Positions 1 to 6,856 of a stretch of 38,848 nt of DNA are shown one piece after another. The stretch is from a virus, in IMG/VR virus record IMGVR_UViG_3300047550_006415, positions 1-38,848 of that record; one strand, given 5' to 3'. The position numbers and the translations under genes are program-made. Under the pieces are notes generated by a model, which made no database searches, had not been told where the DNA came from, and was given only the letters and a program-made list of their open reading frames with translations. The first letter of the stretch is position 1. The number at the start of each line of letters is the position of its first letter.

Positions 1-1499
1 GGCATCTTGAGCAGCGGGCTCATCTGCGCCACGACAAGGTCGGCGGGGTTGCGGCAAATCAACGGCGCAACATTTGTGTTCGGCATGAAGTTGTTGTACA
101 ACTCCGGAGTGCCATTGCGGTCGATGAATGTCGCGTATGTTCCGGTGCCGGGATCGGCAACATACCCAACAAACCGCCAGCCAGCGTCCGTTGCCGTCGG
201 CGTGCCAGACGTCTTCTGCACACGATAGACGCGATACGCGCGAGCCTGGGAAAGGCCCGTGCCGGTCACGCGCGTAATTTCAATCGTGCACTGCTCATTT
301 GCGGCAGTTCCGATTGACACGCTATTGGTGGCAACAGTTGCCAATGACTCGCCAACGTCGTTGACCGATGACACCGCGTACCAGTACGTCTTGGCTCCGG
401 CAGAAAAGTTCGACGTCGCAGTGCTGTTCGCGCTCGCAGCAACCGTCATGCGCGCTGTCACCAGAGCAACTGGAGCAGCAGGCGCGCCTGAGTCAGCCGC
501 GTTGCCAACGAGGTTCAGCGGGAGACCACCTTCGACCGGCTCTGTGAAGATCGACCACTCGAAAGGAATGACGCCGAACGACGTTGCTTGCCCAACCACC
601 GAAAGACCGGCGATGAGGTTCTGGCGGGCCGATGTGGTCAGTTCCGCACGGTCAACCGTGGTTCCCGGGCCGTTAATAGTGCTGCCCGAAATAACAGTCT
701 GCCAGCGCAACTTGCCCATGTCCTGAATGTTCTGCGGGGACATGAACAGGGTGAGGTCTTGGAACGAAAGCAACTTGCCTTCAGTAACCAACTTCGTCGC
801 CGCATCCGCAATGGTATCGAGGTTCAACGGCTTACCGGCAAGGTCGATAACATTCTTCGGGCGCTGGTTGGTCAATTGCTTAAGCAGCCCGTCGTAGTTG
901 GTGTCCGTGCCTGAATTGTCGCGAATATCTTCGTCGCCGTACAGGGTGGCGCGCTCAACACGCTGCATGAAATCCATCGTGCGTCCCAACTGATCTTCCG
1001 CAACCGGGTCCATCGACATGCCGCCGAGGATGTTGGTGAGGACGACCGGATGGGTTACGCCGCCTTTCGTTCCGAGGAACTTGACGTATGCCCCGTTACG
1101 GCTCCACTGACCCTTGCCACCATTTGGCAGGCCGCCTTCGGCAAAACCGAAGAAACCACGGGTCGAACCGTAAGACTCACGACGGTTCCACTGATAGAAC
1201 GGCTGCTTGCTCGGCTCCTTGTGAAGGAACCGGAAAATCTTGAGGTGCTCGGCAGTCGCGAGGACCGAGGTCATCGTGTTGTCGAGGTTCTCCAAGCGAA
1301 GGGCCGTGGCTTCGCCGGGCTGAACCGCCGCACCGGCCACTTGACCGGCAACACCCGTTGAGAGCGCCTTGCGGATCTCTTCAACGATGGAATCACCACC
1401 AAACTGCTGGCGGCTCCAGTCGCGGACGACCATATCGAACGACTTGTTGAGCGCCTCCGGCCTTTGATAGCCAGAAGGAAACTCGGTTAACAGTGACAT
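1..1499 (-). CDS. Major capsid protein with Ig/FN3-like insertion (3' end outside window)
   Basis: The reading frame is open for 499 codons and runs off the left edge, so the C-terminus is missing. ATG at 1499 follows a strong Shine-Dalgarno (AGAGGAGG, about 1508-1515), 29 nt after the scaffold gene. The call rests on position (prohead protease, acidic scaffold, then this gene), on GC-rich codon use suggesting high expression, and on a capsid-like layout: helical N-terminus, a glycine/aromatic-rich segment with RGFFGFAEGG near residue 115, and a long alpha/beta body. Residues about 338-462 look like an inserted Ig/FN3-like beta domain (TYWYAVSSVNDVGES, then AYRVYRV), after which capsid-like sequence resumes. 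Such domains decorate capsids of other phages. Family assignment is by context plus features, not by recognised homology to a named phage. Confidence 0.8.
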   Translation of the reverse strand, partial: MSLLTEFPSGYQRPEALNKSFDMVVRDWSRQQFGGDSIVEEIRKALSTGVAGQVAGAAVQPGEATALRLENLDNTMTSVLATAEHLKIFRFLHKEPSKQPFYQWNRRESYGSTRGFFGFAEGGLPNGGKGQWSRNGAYVKFLGTKGGVTHPVVLTNILGGMSMDPVAEDQLGRTMDFMQRVERATLYGDEDIRDNSGTDTNYDGLLKQLTNQRPKNVIDLAGKPLNLDTIADAATKLVTEGKLLSFQDLTLFMSPQNIQDMGKLRWQTVISGSTINGPGTTVDRAELTTSARQNLIAGLSVVGQATSFGVIPFEWSIFTEPVEGGLPLNLVGNAADSGAPAAPVALVTARMTVAASANSTATSNFSAGAKTYWYAVSSVNDVGESLATVATNSVSIGTAANEQCTIEITRVTGTGLSQARAYRVYRVQKTSGTPTATDAGWRFVGYVADPGTGTYATFIDRNGTPELYNNFMPNTNVAPLICRNPADLVVAQMSPLLKM

Positions 1500-1528
1500 T
1501 GTACTTATCCTCCTCTGCTTTTTCGCAA

Positions 1529-3013
1529 TTATTCTTCGTCCGCTTTACGGGCGATGCGATCCTGCAACTTCGCGGGCAGTTGACGGTACACCGCAACCGG
1601 CCCGCTCGCGGGGCTATCGGTTTCGGTCAACCAACGCAGCGCATCCTTGGCGGAGAATTCTCCGTCGAGAACCGCTTGCTGAATGACTCCACCGACAATC
1701 GACTTGGTTAACCGACCCTCCACGGCTGTGGTAGGAACCGAGACGCTGCCAGTTTCATCAACCAAGGCATTCGACCGACGCAGGGCAGCGCCCTCCGCGA
1801 TCACCTTGCCGTTCATCACCACACCCGGATTCGGGCGGTTGACTCCACCAGAAAGGGACTTGGAAAGCCCAGTCGCCCCACCGCTCTTCGCAAGGGTCGC
1901 TGTGCTCTTCGCCATGCGCTCAAGTCCAAGCGCAATCGCCGATTGGCTCTTGACCACGGTGTTGACCGCGCTCGCGAGGACCGTCGTGGCGTTATGCTGG
2001 TCGCGACGCATTTGTCCGACCTGTTGTGAAATGTCCGACATAATATTGCCGAAAACATTGACCATGTGAGCAAGTTCACGTGATGCTTCAACAACTTCGG
2101 CAACACGAGCGCCATTCGGTCCAGCAACAAGTGCCTTATGAATGTCATTGACTGACCAAGAACGCTTCATTGACTTATAAGACTTTTCTTCGTCTTCCTC
2201 GTCCTCGTCTTCCTCGTCCTCGTCTTCCTCGTCCTCGTCGTCGTCGTCGTCTTGGCGCGAAGATGAACGGCGCCGCTGCATCGCACGCAAACGAGCCATG
2301 CGAGCCTTCATGCCCCCATCTTCGTCGTCGTCGTCGTCGTCCTCATCGTCCTCGTCATCGTCGTCGTCGTCGTCATCATCGTCTTCATCGTCGTCGCCAT
2401 AGGCGCGCGAAAACCAACCGGCATTCTTATCGTCGTCGCCGTCGCCTTCGCCGTCTTCGCCGTCTTCGCCGTCTTCGCCGTCTTCGCCGTCGCCCTCGTC
2501 GCCGTCGCCCTCGTCGTCGATAGGCTCGCCGTCGTCGCCTTCCCACGGCTTCTTGCCGTCGTCTTCTTCTTCGCCCTTACCGAACCAGCCAGCGGCCAGA
2601 TCGTCACCGTCTTCACCGTATGCGCCTTTTGCGAAGCCCATTGCTGAAGCGGGGTTACCAGGGGCGTAACGGCCGTCAACCGTGTTTGTTACCTTACCGG
2701 CAACTCGCTGATTCGTGTAAATGCTCGAAGCGGTCGGAAGGTTGCCAACGCCACCGTTTTTCTTCTTCTTGCCGCCACCCTTGCCGATGGTCGTGTTGTA
2801 ATAATCCGTACCAAACGGGTTTTCGTTTGACACGCCATAGACTGAGTCAAGATCCTTGCCGTCAGCCCCTTCTGTGACCTTTCCCTTAGCAAGATCGATC
2901 AGGCCAGTAACAGCCTTATCGAGCACGTTCAGGGCATTGGTCACAGAAGGCTCACGGAGATTCTTGCTCAGACGCTGCCGAGCCTTTTCCATTTCGCGAT
3001 CTGAAACTGCCAT
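1529..3013 (-). CDS. Scaffold-like head assembly protein with long Asp/Glu tracts
   Basis: A 494-aa protein between the prohead protease and the capsid gene, the usual place for a scaffold. ATG at 3013 has GAGGAGG just upstream, within 16 nt of the protease stop. Residues about 145-285 are extraordinarily acidic: GED repeats, a run of mostly Asp, then three DEDEE units. A basic patch (RMARLRAMQRRR) interrupts the tract. The C-terminal 200 residues are ordinary helical sequence with a serine/lysine-rich stretch and probably carry the capsid-binding part. The acidic tracts are encoded by tandem DNA repeats. Expected role: co-assembly with capsid subunits inside the prohead, then cleavage and exit. 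No homologue is recognised, so the role is inferred from position and composition. Confidence 0.65.
   Translation of the reverse strand: MAVSDREMEKARQRLSKNLREPSVTNALNVLDKAVTGLIDLAKGKVTEGADGKDLDSVYGVSNENPFGTDYYNTTIGKGGGKKKKNGGVGNLPTASSIYTNQRVAGKVTNTVDGRYAPGNPASAMGFAKGAYGEDGDDLAAGWFGKGEEEDDGKKPWEGDDGEPIDDEGDGDEGDGEDGEDGEDGEDGEGDGDDDKNAGWFSRAYGDDDEDDDDDDDDDDEDDEDDDDDDEDGGMKARMARLRAMQRRRSSSRQDDDDDEDEEDEDEEDEDEEDEEKSYKSMKRSWSVNDIHKALVAGPNGARVAEVVEASRELAHMVNVFGNIMSDISQQVGQMRRDQHNATTVLASAVNTVVKSQSAIALGLERMAKSTATLAKSGGATGLSKSLSGGVNRPNPGVVMNGKVIAEGAALRRSNALVDETGSVSVPTTAVEGRLTKSIVGGVIQQAVLDGEFSAKDALRWLTETDSPASGPVAVYRQLPAKLQDRIARKADEE
2194..2238. repeat. 15-nt tandem repeat, three copies, in the scaffold gene
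   Basis: The unit cttcctcgtcctcgt is present three times in succession without mismatch. On the coding (minus) strand it encodes three DEDEE pentapeptides, so copy-number change would stay in frame. It is flanked by further GAC/GAA-type triplet runs. Confidence 0.9.
2447..2491. repeat. 9-nt tandem repeat, five copies, in the scaffold gene
   Basis: The unit ttcgccgtc occurs five times in succession, encoding the DGE/GED repeat of the scaffold-like protein. It is in frame and therefore tolerant of slippage. Less regular cgt-rich triplets coding for Asp continue on both sides (about 2320-2395 and 2431-2446). Confidence 0.9.
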
Positions 3014-3028
3014 TGATTCCTCCTCGCG

Positions 3029-3979
3029 TTAGTCCAGTGATTTAATAACCACAGCCAGCGCATCAGCCGCCGCCGAAGGCTTCATCCCTACGCAGTGTAT
3101 TAGATGTTCTAACGCACCATATCGTCCTTTTGCAAAAAGAACTCCATCGTGGCAGTTTCTACCACCTGTACACATATCATAAAGTTTTCTTAATATTTCT
3201 TCGGGGCTTCCATCTTTATTGCCAGTCCTGCTCAAATTTTCTAATAATGCAGGTTTCATGCTTCCCGTGTCGGCGGCCTTTAGTACTTTCGGCCGTAATG
3301 ATTGAACCAAATGCCCGAAACTTTTAAAAATGAAATGTGGAACATTGTCATCAAGAGTATCTAACATAACGCTTCGGTGCACTTGAAAACCTTGGCTTTT
3401 TGCCATGACACATCGAGCAGAAGATTGAGCATTGACTGGTTCATGAGTAACCGCCATGTGCCGGACAATGGTTTCTACAAGAACATGTCCTTGGCGCATC
3501 CGCACGCCACCTTCAACGGAAAACCCAAGTGCCCGGTCGTTTCCAACGCCATGGGCGCTTTCTAATGCTTTTGAAAGCGTCCATACTGCGTCGGCCCGAG
3601 GGACGTTGTCGAACAAAACAGCGCGGAAAAATGTTGCAGGTCTTCCCCCTGGAGTTGTGGGCCCGCCTTCCACCTTAACGACTTCTAACGGTTTACCAAC
3701 TTGATCCTCTGGGGCATGCGAATGGTTCCAATTCAAATATCCTTTTTCCAAAAGATACGAACAGTCCATTTTGTCCTGCATAACAATTTCGCCCTGTTGA
3801 TCTTTGTCCTCCGTTGAAGCAATACCTTCGATAATTTTCCCGGCGCGCTTTTCGCCAGCCGGATTTACGTATTCTCCAATGAATGACTTCGTAAATCGAA
3901 TTGGAACCTCAAAGGTTGCATCGATTCCGGAAGACAACATAGATTGACGATAATTTCGAAGTGCTTCTTTATTACTCAT
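3029..3979 (-). CDS. HK97-type prohead protease (S78/U35-like)
   Basis: A 316-aa protein that should mature the prohead by cleaving scaffold and capsid. Residues 48-60 (KIIEGIASTEDKD) and 80-96 (GYLNWNHSHAPEDQVGK) match the N-terminal core of HK97-family proteases. The candidate catalytic His is H86 or H88, and the candidate nucleophile is S154 in LGFSVEGG, the usual GFS motif. The C-terminal 120 residues (cysteines, FIFKSFGHL, RNCHDGVLF) are beyond the usual protease length of about 200 and are not recognised. No good Shine-Dalgarno precedes ATG 3979; instead a terminator-like hairpin and a T-run lie directly upstream. It is the first gene of the protease-scaffold-capsid operon. Confidence 0.85.
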   Translation of the reverse strand: MSNKEALRNYRQSMLSSGIDATFEVPIRFTKSFIGEYVNPAGEKRAGKIIEGIASTEDKDQQGEIVMQDKMDCSYLLEKGYLNWNHSHAPEDQVGKPLEVVKVEGGPTTPGGRPATFFRAVLFDNVPRADAVWTLSKALESAHGVGNDRALGFSVEGGVRMRQGHVLVETIVRHMAVTHEPVNAQSSARCVMAKSQGFQVHRSVMLDTLDDNVPHFIFKSFGHLVQSLRPKVLKAADTGSMKPALLENLSRTGNKDGSPEEILRKLYDMCTGGRNCHDGVLFAKGRYGALEHLIHCVGMKPSAAADALAVVIKSLD

Positions 3980-3990
3980 GATGTTATATT

Positions 3991-4060
3991 AAAAAAATAA
4001 GCCGCCACTGTTCCCCCTTAATGCTCATTTTGCCGAGCAGAAGGGGAAGCAATGGCGGCT
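3991..4060 (-). terminator. Terminator-like leader hairpin (possible attenuator) before the prohead protease
   Basis: On the minus strand AGCCGCCA (4060-4053) pairs with TGGCGGCT (4007-4000). The arms continue inward (CTTCCCCTT with AAGGGGGAA, TGCTC with GAGCA) to an approximately 8-nt loop. The hairpin is followed at once by TTATTTTTTT (3999-3991), the form of an intrinsic terminator, yet it lies between the promoter at 4106-4134 and ATG 3979. It may be an attenuator, the end of a small leader RNA, or a backup terminator. Confidence 0.7.
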
Positions 4061-4105
4061 CCTTAAAGCGGATGGTTTTGCTTTTAGCCTGTATCGCTGG
4101 TATTA

Positions 4106-4134
4106 ATCGTACTTTCTATTTTTTCATTTGTCAA
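4106..4134 (-). promoter_or_regulatory. Sigma70-type promoter for the capsid operon
   Basis: Minus strand: a perfect TTGACA (4134-4129), 17-nt spacer, then TACGAT (4111-4106). The start point would be near 4099. It sits between the SSB-operon terminator and the leader hairpin, with no other gene in between, so it should drive protease, scaffold and capsid. Confidence 0.75.
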
Positions 4135-4141
4135 GGCTTGC

Positions 4142-4177
4142 AAAAAATAAAAGGGGGCCCGCTTTCGCGAGCCCCCT
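4142..4177 (-). terminator. Rho-independent terminator of the SSB operon
   Basis: GC-rich stem (AAGGGGGC...CGC / GCG...GCCCCCTT, 4151-4177) with a TTTC/GAAA loop, followed on the minus strand by a T-rich run (complement of 4142-4150). It lies about 50 nt past the SSB stop codon. Confidence 0.9.
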
Positions 4178-4229
4178 TGTTTCCGCTTCTCCACTCACAG
4201 GTGGCAGTTAAAACGGATACATGCCCTTG

Positions 4230-4712
4230 CTAAAAAGGCATGTCGTCCAAATCGCCGAACGGATCAGCGTTCTCCGGCGCCCGGACGCTCTTGGCGGCAA
4301 GAGTGCGGGGGGAGTCATAAGAACCCCCGTTTCCACTGTTCCCGCCGTTGCTGCCGTTACCGTTCTGCTGCTGGTCGCGCAGAGAATCGAGGAACTCAAT
4401 CTGCGTTGCCACAATCTCGTATGCCGTACGCTGTTGGCCGCTATTGTCGGTGTACTGGCGCGATTGAATGCGCCCCTCCACGTAAATCTTGCGGCCCTTG
4501 GTGATGTACTTGCTTGCCTGATCCGCAAGGTTGCGCCATGCGACGATCCGATGCCACTCCGTGTTGTCCACACGGTCACCGCCCTGCGGGCGATACGAAT
4601 AGGTGGTCGCCAAGGAGAACGTCGCAATTGGATCGCCGTTCTTGCTCACCTTGACTTCCGGGTCACGCCCCACGTTTCCGATCAGCGTTACCTTGTTCAC
4701 AGAACCCGCCAT
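4230..4712 (-). CDS. ssb: Single-stranded DNA-binding protein
   Basis: A 160-aa OB-fold SSB of bacterial type. The start MAGSVNKVTLIGNVGRDPE (residues 1-19) is the standard SSB opening; NTEWHRIVAW and KGRKIYVEGRIQSRQY follow in the expected places. A Gly/Asn/Gln-rich linker leads to the acidic tip DPFGDLDDMPF, which in known SSBs recruits partner proteins. ATG 4712 is preferred over longer in-frame starts because AAGGAG lies 7 nt upstream and homology begins there. It coats ssDNA in replication and recombination. It is last in an operon with a PD-(D/E)XK nuclease and a possible annealing protein, before the terminator at 4142-4177. Confidence 0.95.
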   Translation of the reverse strand: MAGSVNKVTLIGNVGRDPEVKVSKNGDPIATFSLATTYSYRPQGGDRVDNTEWHRIVAWRNLADQASKYITKGRKIYVEGRIQSRQYTDNSGQQRTAYEIVATQIEFLDSLRDQQQNGNGSNGGNSGNGGSYDSPRTLAAKSVRAPENADPFGDLDDMPF

Positions 4713-4779
4713 GCCTAACTCCTTTGCCCTGAAGGCCCATCTTGCTGGGGGGGCACCCCCAACGCACAAGAAGCGTACA

Positions 4780-5733
4780 TCAACCCGCGAGAGATTGCAA
4801 CCCCGGCGCGGTTTTCAACCACGGCTTGCACGCGGCTGCAACGCCACAGTAATCACAGAAATCCGCATTCTGCCTCGGAACCTGAGCGCCAAGTTCGATC
4901 TGCCTAATTTGCCGACGAAGATAATCGGCAAACCACGCGATCTCCTCGGGGCGGCGATGAGTGGACTGCAAAGCCGCTCGATACGCGCCCATGCTTTCTG
5001 GCGGAGCATCGCCTGATGCCGGGTTCCAATTCGTTGGTGTTGGTTTAATCAACAAGTGATATCTGAACTCTGGCAAAAACTGTTTTTGCATTTCTTGCCA
5101 AGCAAATATGTAAAAAGACGGCTGAGTCTTTTTATTCATATCTCGCTGAGAATAACGCATCTTTGCTGTTTTAAGATCAACAAGAGCGTTCTCAGTTCTC
5201 ATATCAAATCGACCGCGCGCGTGCCAATTGTCTGTGCCTGGAATTGGAACATAAAACTCTTCCTCAATCCCAACAGGCTTTTCAATCAGAGCCAGTGGTA
5301 ATTTCGGTGTTCCCGGAATATCACTTTCAACTTGTTTGTAAAAATACGCTTCGGCCAACTTGTGTGCAAGTTTCCGGGCATTTTCTTTATGAATGCCCTT
5401 GCTCCAAATAAGTCCGGGAGGCGGAAGTTTTTTCCCGTCTCGCTCGTAACCATGTTCGGCATCATGGACAAGTTTGTCAAATTCTGCATCTAAATCAAGA
5501 TGCACCACGTCATTGCGATGGCTTTCTGTCCACTCGCCGGTGTACCCTTCAATTTGGGCGCGACGATACGTCTCAACTGCCTTGTGAACAGCGGAGCCGA
5601 CGATCAAGTGATCGTTCATCGGCTCCTGAATGTCGTCAATATACTTTAATTTGTGCTTCCAAGAGCATTCAAGAAGAAGTTCTACTTGCGAATTGGAAAG
5701 ATAGCGAGGCTCACCAGGGGTGATTTGCGGCAT
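4780..5733 (-). CDS. RecB/Cas4-like PD-(D/E)XK nuclease with probable Fe-S cluster
   Basis: A 317-aa nuclease. Motifs of the RecB-like fold appear in order: YLSNSQVELLLECSWKHKLKY (from residue 11), GSAVH with H50, D177 in RFDM, D187 and K189 in VDLKTAK, and Q204 in TQPSFYIFA. Cysteines C23, C293, C296 and C302 are arranged as in Cas4/AddB proteins (one N-terminal, three C-terminal), so an iron-sulfur cluster is likely. The middle of the gene (about 5040-5500) is AT-rich, the ends GC-rich. Its ATG overlaps the stop of the upstream gene by one base (TAATG), implying coupling. Likely a 5'-3' or 3'-5' exonuclease for recombination or replication; polarity cannot be read from sequence. Confidence 0.85.
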   Translation of the reverse strand: MPQITPGEPRYLSNSQVELLLECSWKHKLKYIDDIQEPMNDHLIVGSAVHKAVETYRRAQIEGYTGEWTESHRNDVVHLDLDAEFDKLVHDAEHGYERDGKKLPPPGLIWSKGIHKENARKLAHKLAEAYFYKQVESDIPGTPKLPLALIEKPVGIEEEFYVPIPGTDNWHARGRFDMRTENALVDLKTAKMRYSQRDMNKKTQPSFYIFAWQEMQKQFLPEFRYHLLIKPTPTNWNPASGDAPPESMGAYRAALQSTHRRPEEIAWFADYLRRQIRQIELGAQVPRQNADFCDYCGVAAACKPWLKTAPGLQSLAG

Positions 5734-6335
5734 TATTCTTCGCCCCCGGATACAGCAGATTCCTTACGTTCTTTGTAGAGTCTCGAAGCCTCTGCGCGAG
5801 TTAAATCTCGCACTTGCTCAAAAGATCGGTTGAGAAATTCAGCCAACTTTTGGGCTTGCTCTTCCGAAATTTTGTCGTCTGGGCTGGGCCGCGCGGGCAA
5901 AGCCGGAAGAACGACGCCTGTGCCCTGCTGGCGAGCACGCTCCGCAAATACTTCAGAGCGGACATCGCTTTCGAGCCCATCCCCACGCCCGAGGGCATCA
6001 AGCCATGCGCGCTTCTTCGCCCGGCTTTCTGCAGTATGAATGTAATACTGAGGATTGGAAACACCGTGGATAACATTGGCGCCAGTCTTGCGAGGATACG
6101 CCGCCCCAAGGCCGCTATAGCGCCGAAACTGGTCGCCCTCTCGAAGAGACGGCATGGTGCATGTTGCACGCACCACGCAAAGGTACTCATTCTCGGCTGT
6201 GGGAGCCACCATAATTTCCGTGGTGGTCTCGATCATTCCCGCGGTTCGGACTTCCTCAAGAACTTGCCCGTATGACGGGCCAGTGTCTCGGCCGCCATAC
6301 GTGGGCCGAGATTGGTACGGGGGACGGTTTGTCAT
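5733..6335 (-). CDS. Possible ssDNA-annealing/recombination protein
   Basis: A 200-aa protein starting at the second of two adjacent ATGs (6335), 5 nt after GGAGG; longer in-frame starts would overlap the tRNA-Gly gene and its promoter. The core reads NEYLCVVRATCTMPSL, then SGLGAAYPRKTG, then YYIHTAESRAKKRAWLDAL. That layout (a strand carrying V-R-A-T, a glycine-rich segment, then a helix with A-E-S-R-A-K-x-R-A) resembles proteins I associate with annealing or Rad52-like recombination mediators, though I cannot name the exact family. The C-terminal 70 residues are charged and helical. Context helps: it is transcribed with an exonuclease and SSB, the usual annealase/exonuclease/SSB trio. Role inferred. 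Confidence 0.45.
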   Translation of the reverse strand: MTNRPPYQSRPTYGGRDTGPSYGQVLEEVRTAGMIETTTEIMVAPTAENEYLCVVRATCTMPSLREGDQFRRYSGLGAAYPRKTGANVIHGVSNPQYYIHTAESRAKKRAWLDALGRGDGLESDVRSEVFAERARQQGTGVVLPALPARPSPDDKISEEQAQKLAEFLNRSFEQVRDLTRAEASRLYKERKESAVSGGEE

Positions 6336-6381
6336 CATTTCCTCCGAAGGGCGTTTTCGTGACGCAAGCGTACCAGACGGC

Positions 6382-6410
6382 TTGACCATCCCGTGGGAAT
6401 CTGATAGTGT
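6382..6410 (+). promoter_or_regulatory. Sigma70-type promoter for the tRNA/small-gene region
   Basis: TTGACC (6382-6387), 17-nt spacer, TAGTGT (6405-6410). The predicted start near 6417 is about 11 nt ahead of tRNA-Gly. It diverges from the recombination operon. Confidence 0.6.
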
Positions 6411-6427
6411 TGCGGCTGAAACGTTAC

Positions 6428-6498
6428 GCGAGGGTGGTCTAGCGGCTGGGCCCCGGTCTTCCAAACCGGCGACGCGGGTTCGACTCCCGTCCCTCGCT
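6428..6498 (+). tRNA. tRNA-Gly (TCC)
   Basis: Acceptor GCGAGGG pairs with CCCTCGC; anticodon arm CCGGT-CTTCCAA-ACCGG gives anticodon TCC; T-arm CGGGTTCGACTCCCG. CCA is not encoded. It reads GGA/GGG. Confidence 0.95.
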
Positions 6499-6503
6499 CC
6501 CGT

Positions 6504-6554
6504 TATTTACGCAAACGTTTATAATAAATTTTTTATGAAACGTTTGTGTAAATA
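6504..6554. repeat. 17-nt inverted repeat after tRNA-Gly
   Basis: TATTTACGCAAACGTTT (6504-6520) is repeated inverted at 6538-6554 with one G/A difference (a G-U pair in RNA), around a 17-nt AT-rich loop. There is no T-run on the plus side, so it is not a typical terminator. It could be a processing hairpin or an operator, since each arm contains AAACGTTT. Confidence 0.75.
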
Positions 6555-6567
6555 GGCAAGGATTATT

Positions 6568-6711
6568 ATGAAATTTTTATTTATTTTTATTGTAAGTTTG
6601 TTATTTTGGATGTTATTACAAATGATATATCCTTCAACAGTTTTTTCACATTCTCCTCCGGGCATTATTGTAGTTCTTTGTTTAATTCCTGTACTATTAT
6701 TTGGAGAATAA
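6568..6711 (+). CDS. Small hydrophobic (membrane) protein, 47 aa
   Basis: ATG 6568 follows AAGGA at good spacing. The 47-aa product is almost entirely hydrophobic: MKFLFIFIVSLLFWMLLQM forms one membrane segment and GIIVVLCLIPVLLF a second, joined by a short polar loop (YPSTVFSHSPP). It ends 11 nt before tRNA-Gln. No family is recognised. Small membrane proteins in phage accessory regions include holin-like and exclusion proteins, but nothing here decides the role. Confidence 0.55.
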   Translation: MKFLFIFIVSLLFWMLLQMIYPSTVFSHSPPGIIVVLCLIPVLLFGE

Positions 6712-6722
6712 TAACTCACCAT

Positions 6723-6796
6723 TGGGGTGTCGTTCAACGGTAGGACAAGTGTCTTTGGAACACTGTATTGGGGTTCGAATCCCTACACCCCAGCCA
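6723..6796 (+). tRNA. tRNA-Gln (TTG), CCA encoded
   Basis: Acceptor TGGGGTG pairs with CACCCCA; anticodon arm AGTGT-CTTTGGA-ACACT gives TTG; T-arm contains GGTTCGAATCC. Discriminator G and CCA (6794-6796) are encoded. Confidence 0.95.
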
Positions 6797-6856
6797 TTAT
6801 ACCCCGAATTTCCCTAGTATTCTTACTGTATAAATAATTTTCGGGGGATATTTATT

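Noticed and set aside
2170-2523. Plus-strand ORF of 117 aa, almost all Arg/Pro/Leu
   Set aside because: It is the complement of the Asp/Glu repeat tract of the scaffold gene; no ribosome binding site.
2308-2679. Minus-strand Thr/Met-rich 123-aa frame inside the scaffold gene
   Set aside because: A frame-shifted reading of the same repeats, with no start signal.
6336-6464. Longer N-terminus for the 5733-6335 gene
   Set aside because: It would read through tRNA-Gly and its promoter; GGAGG precedes the ATG at 6335.
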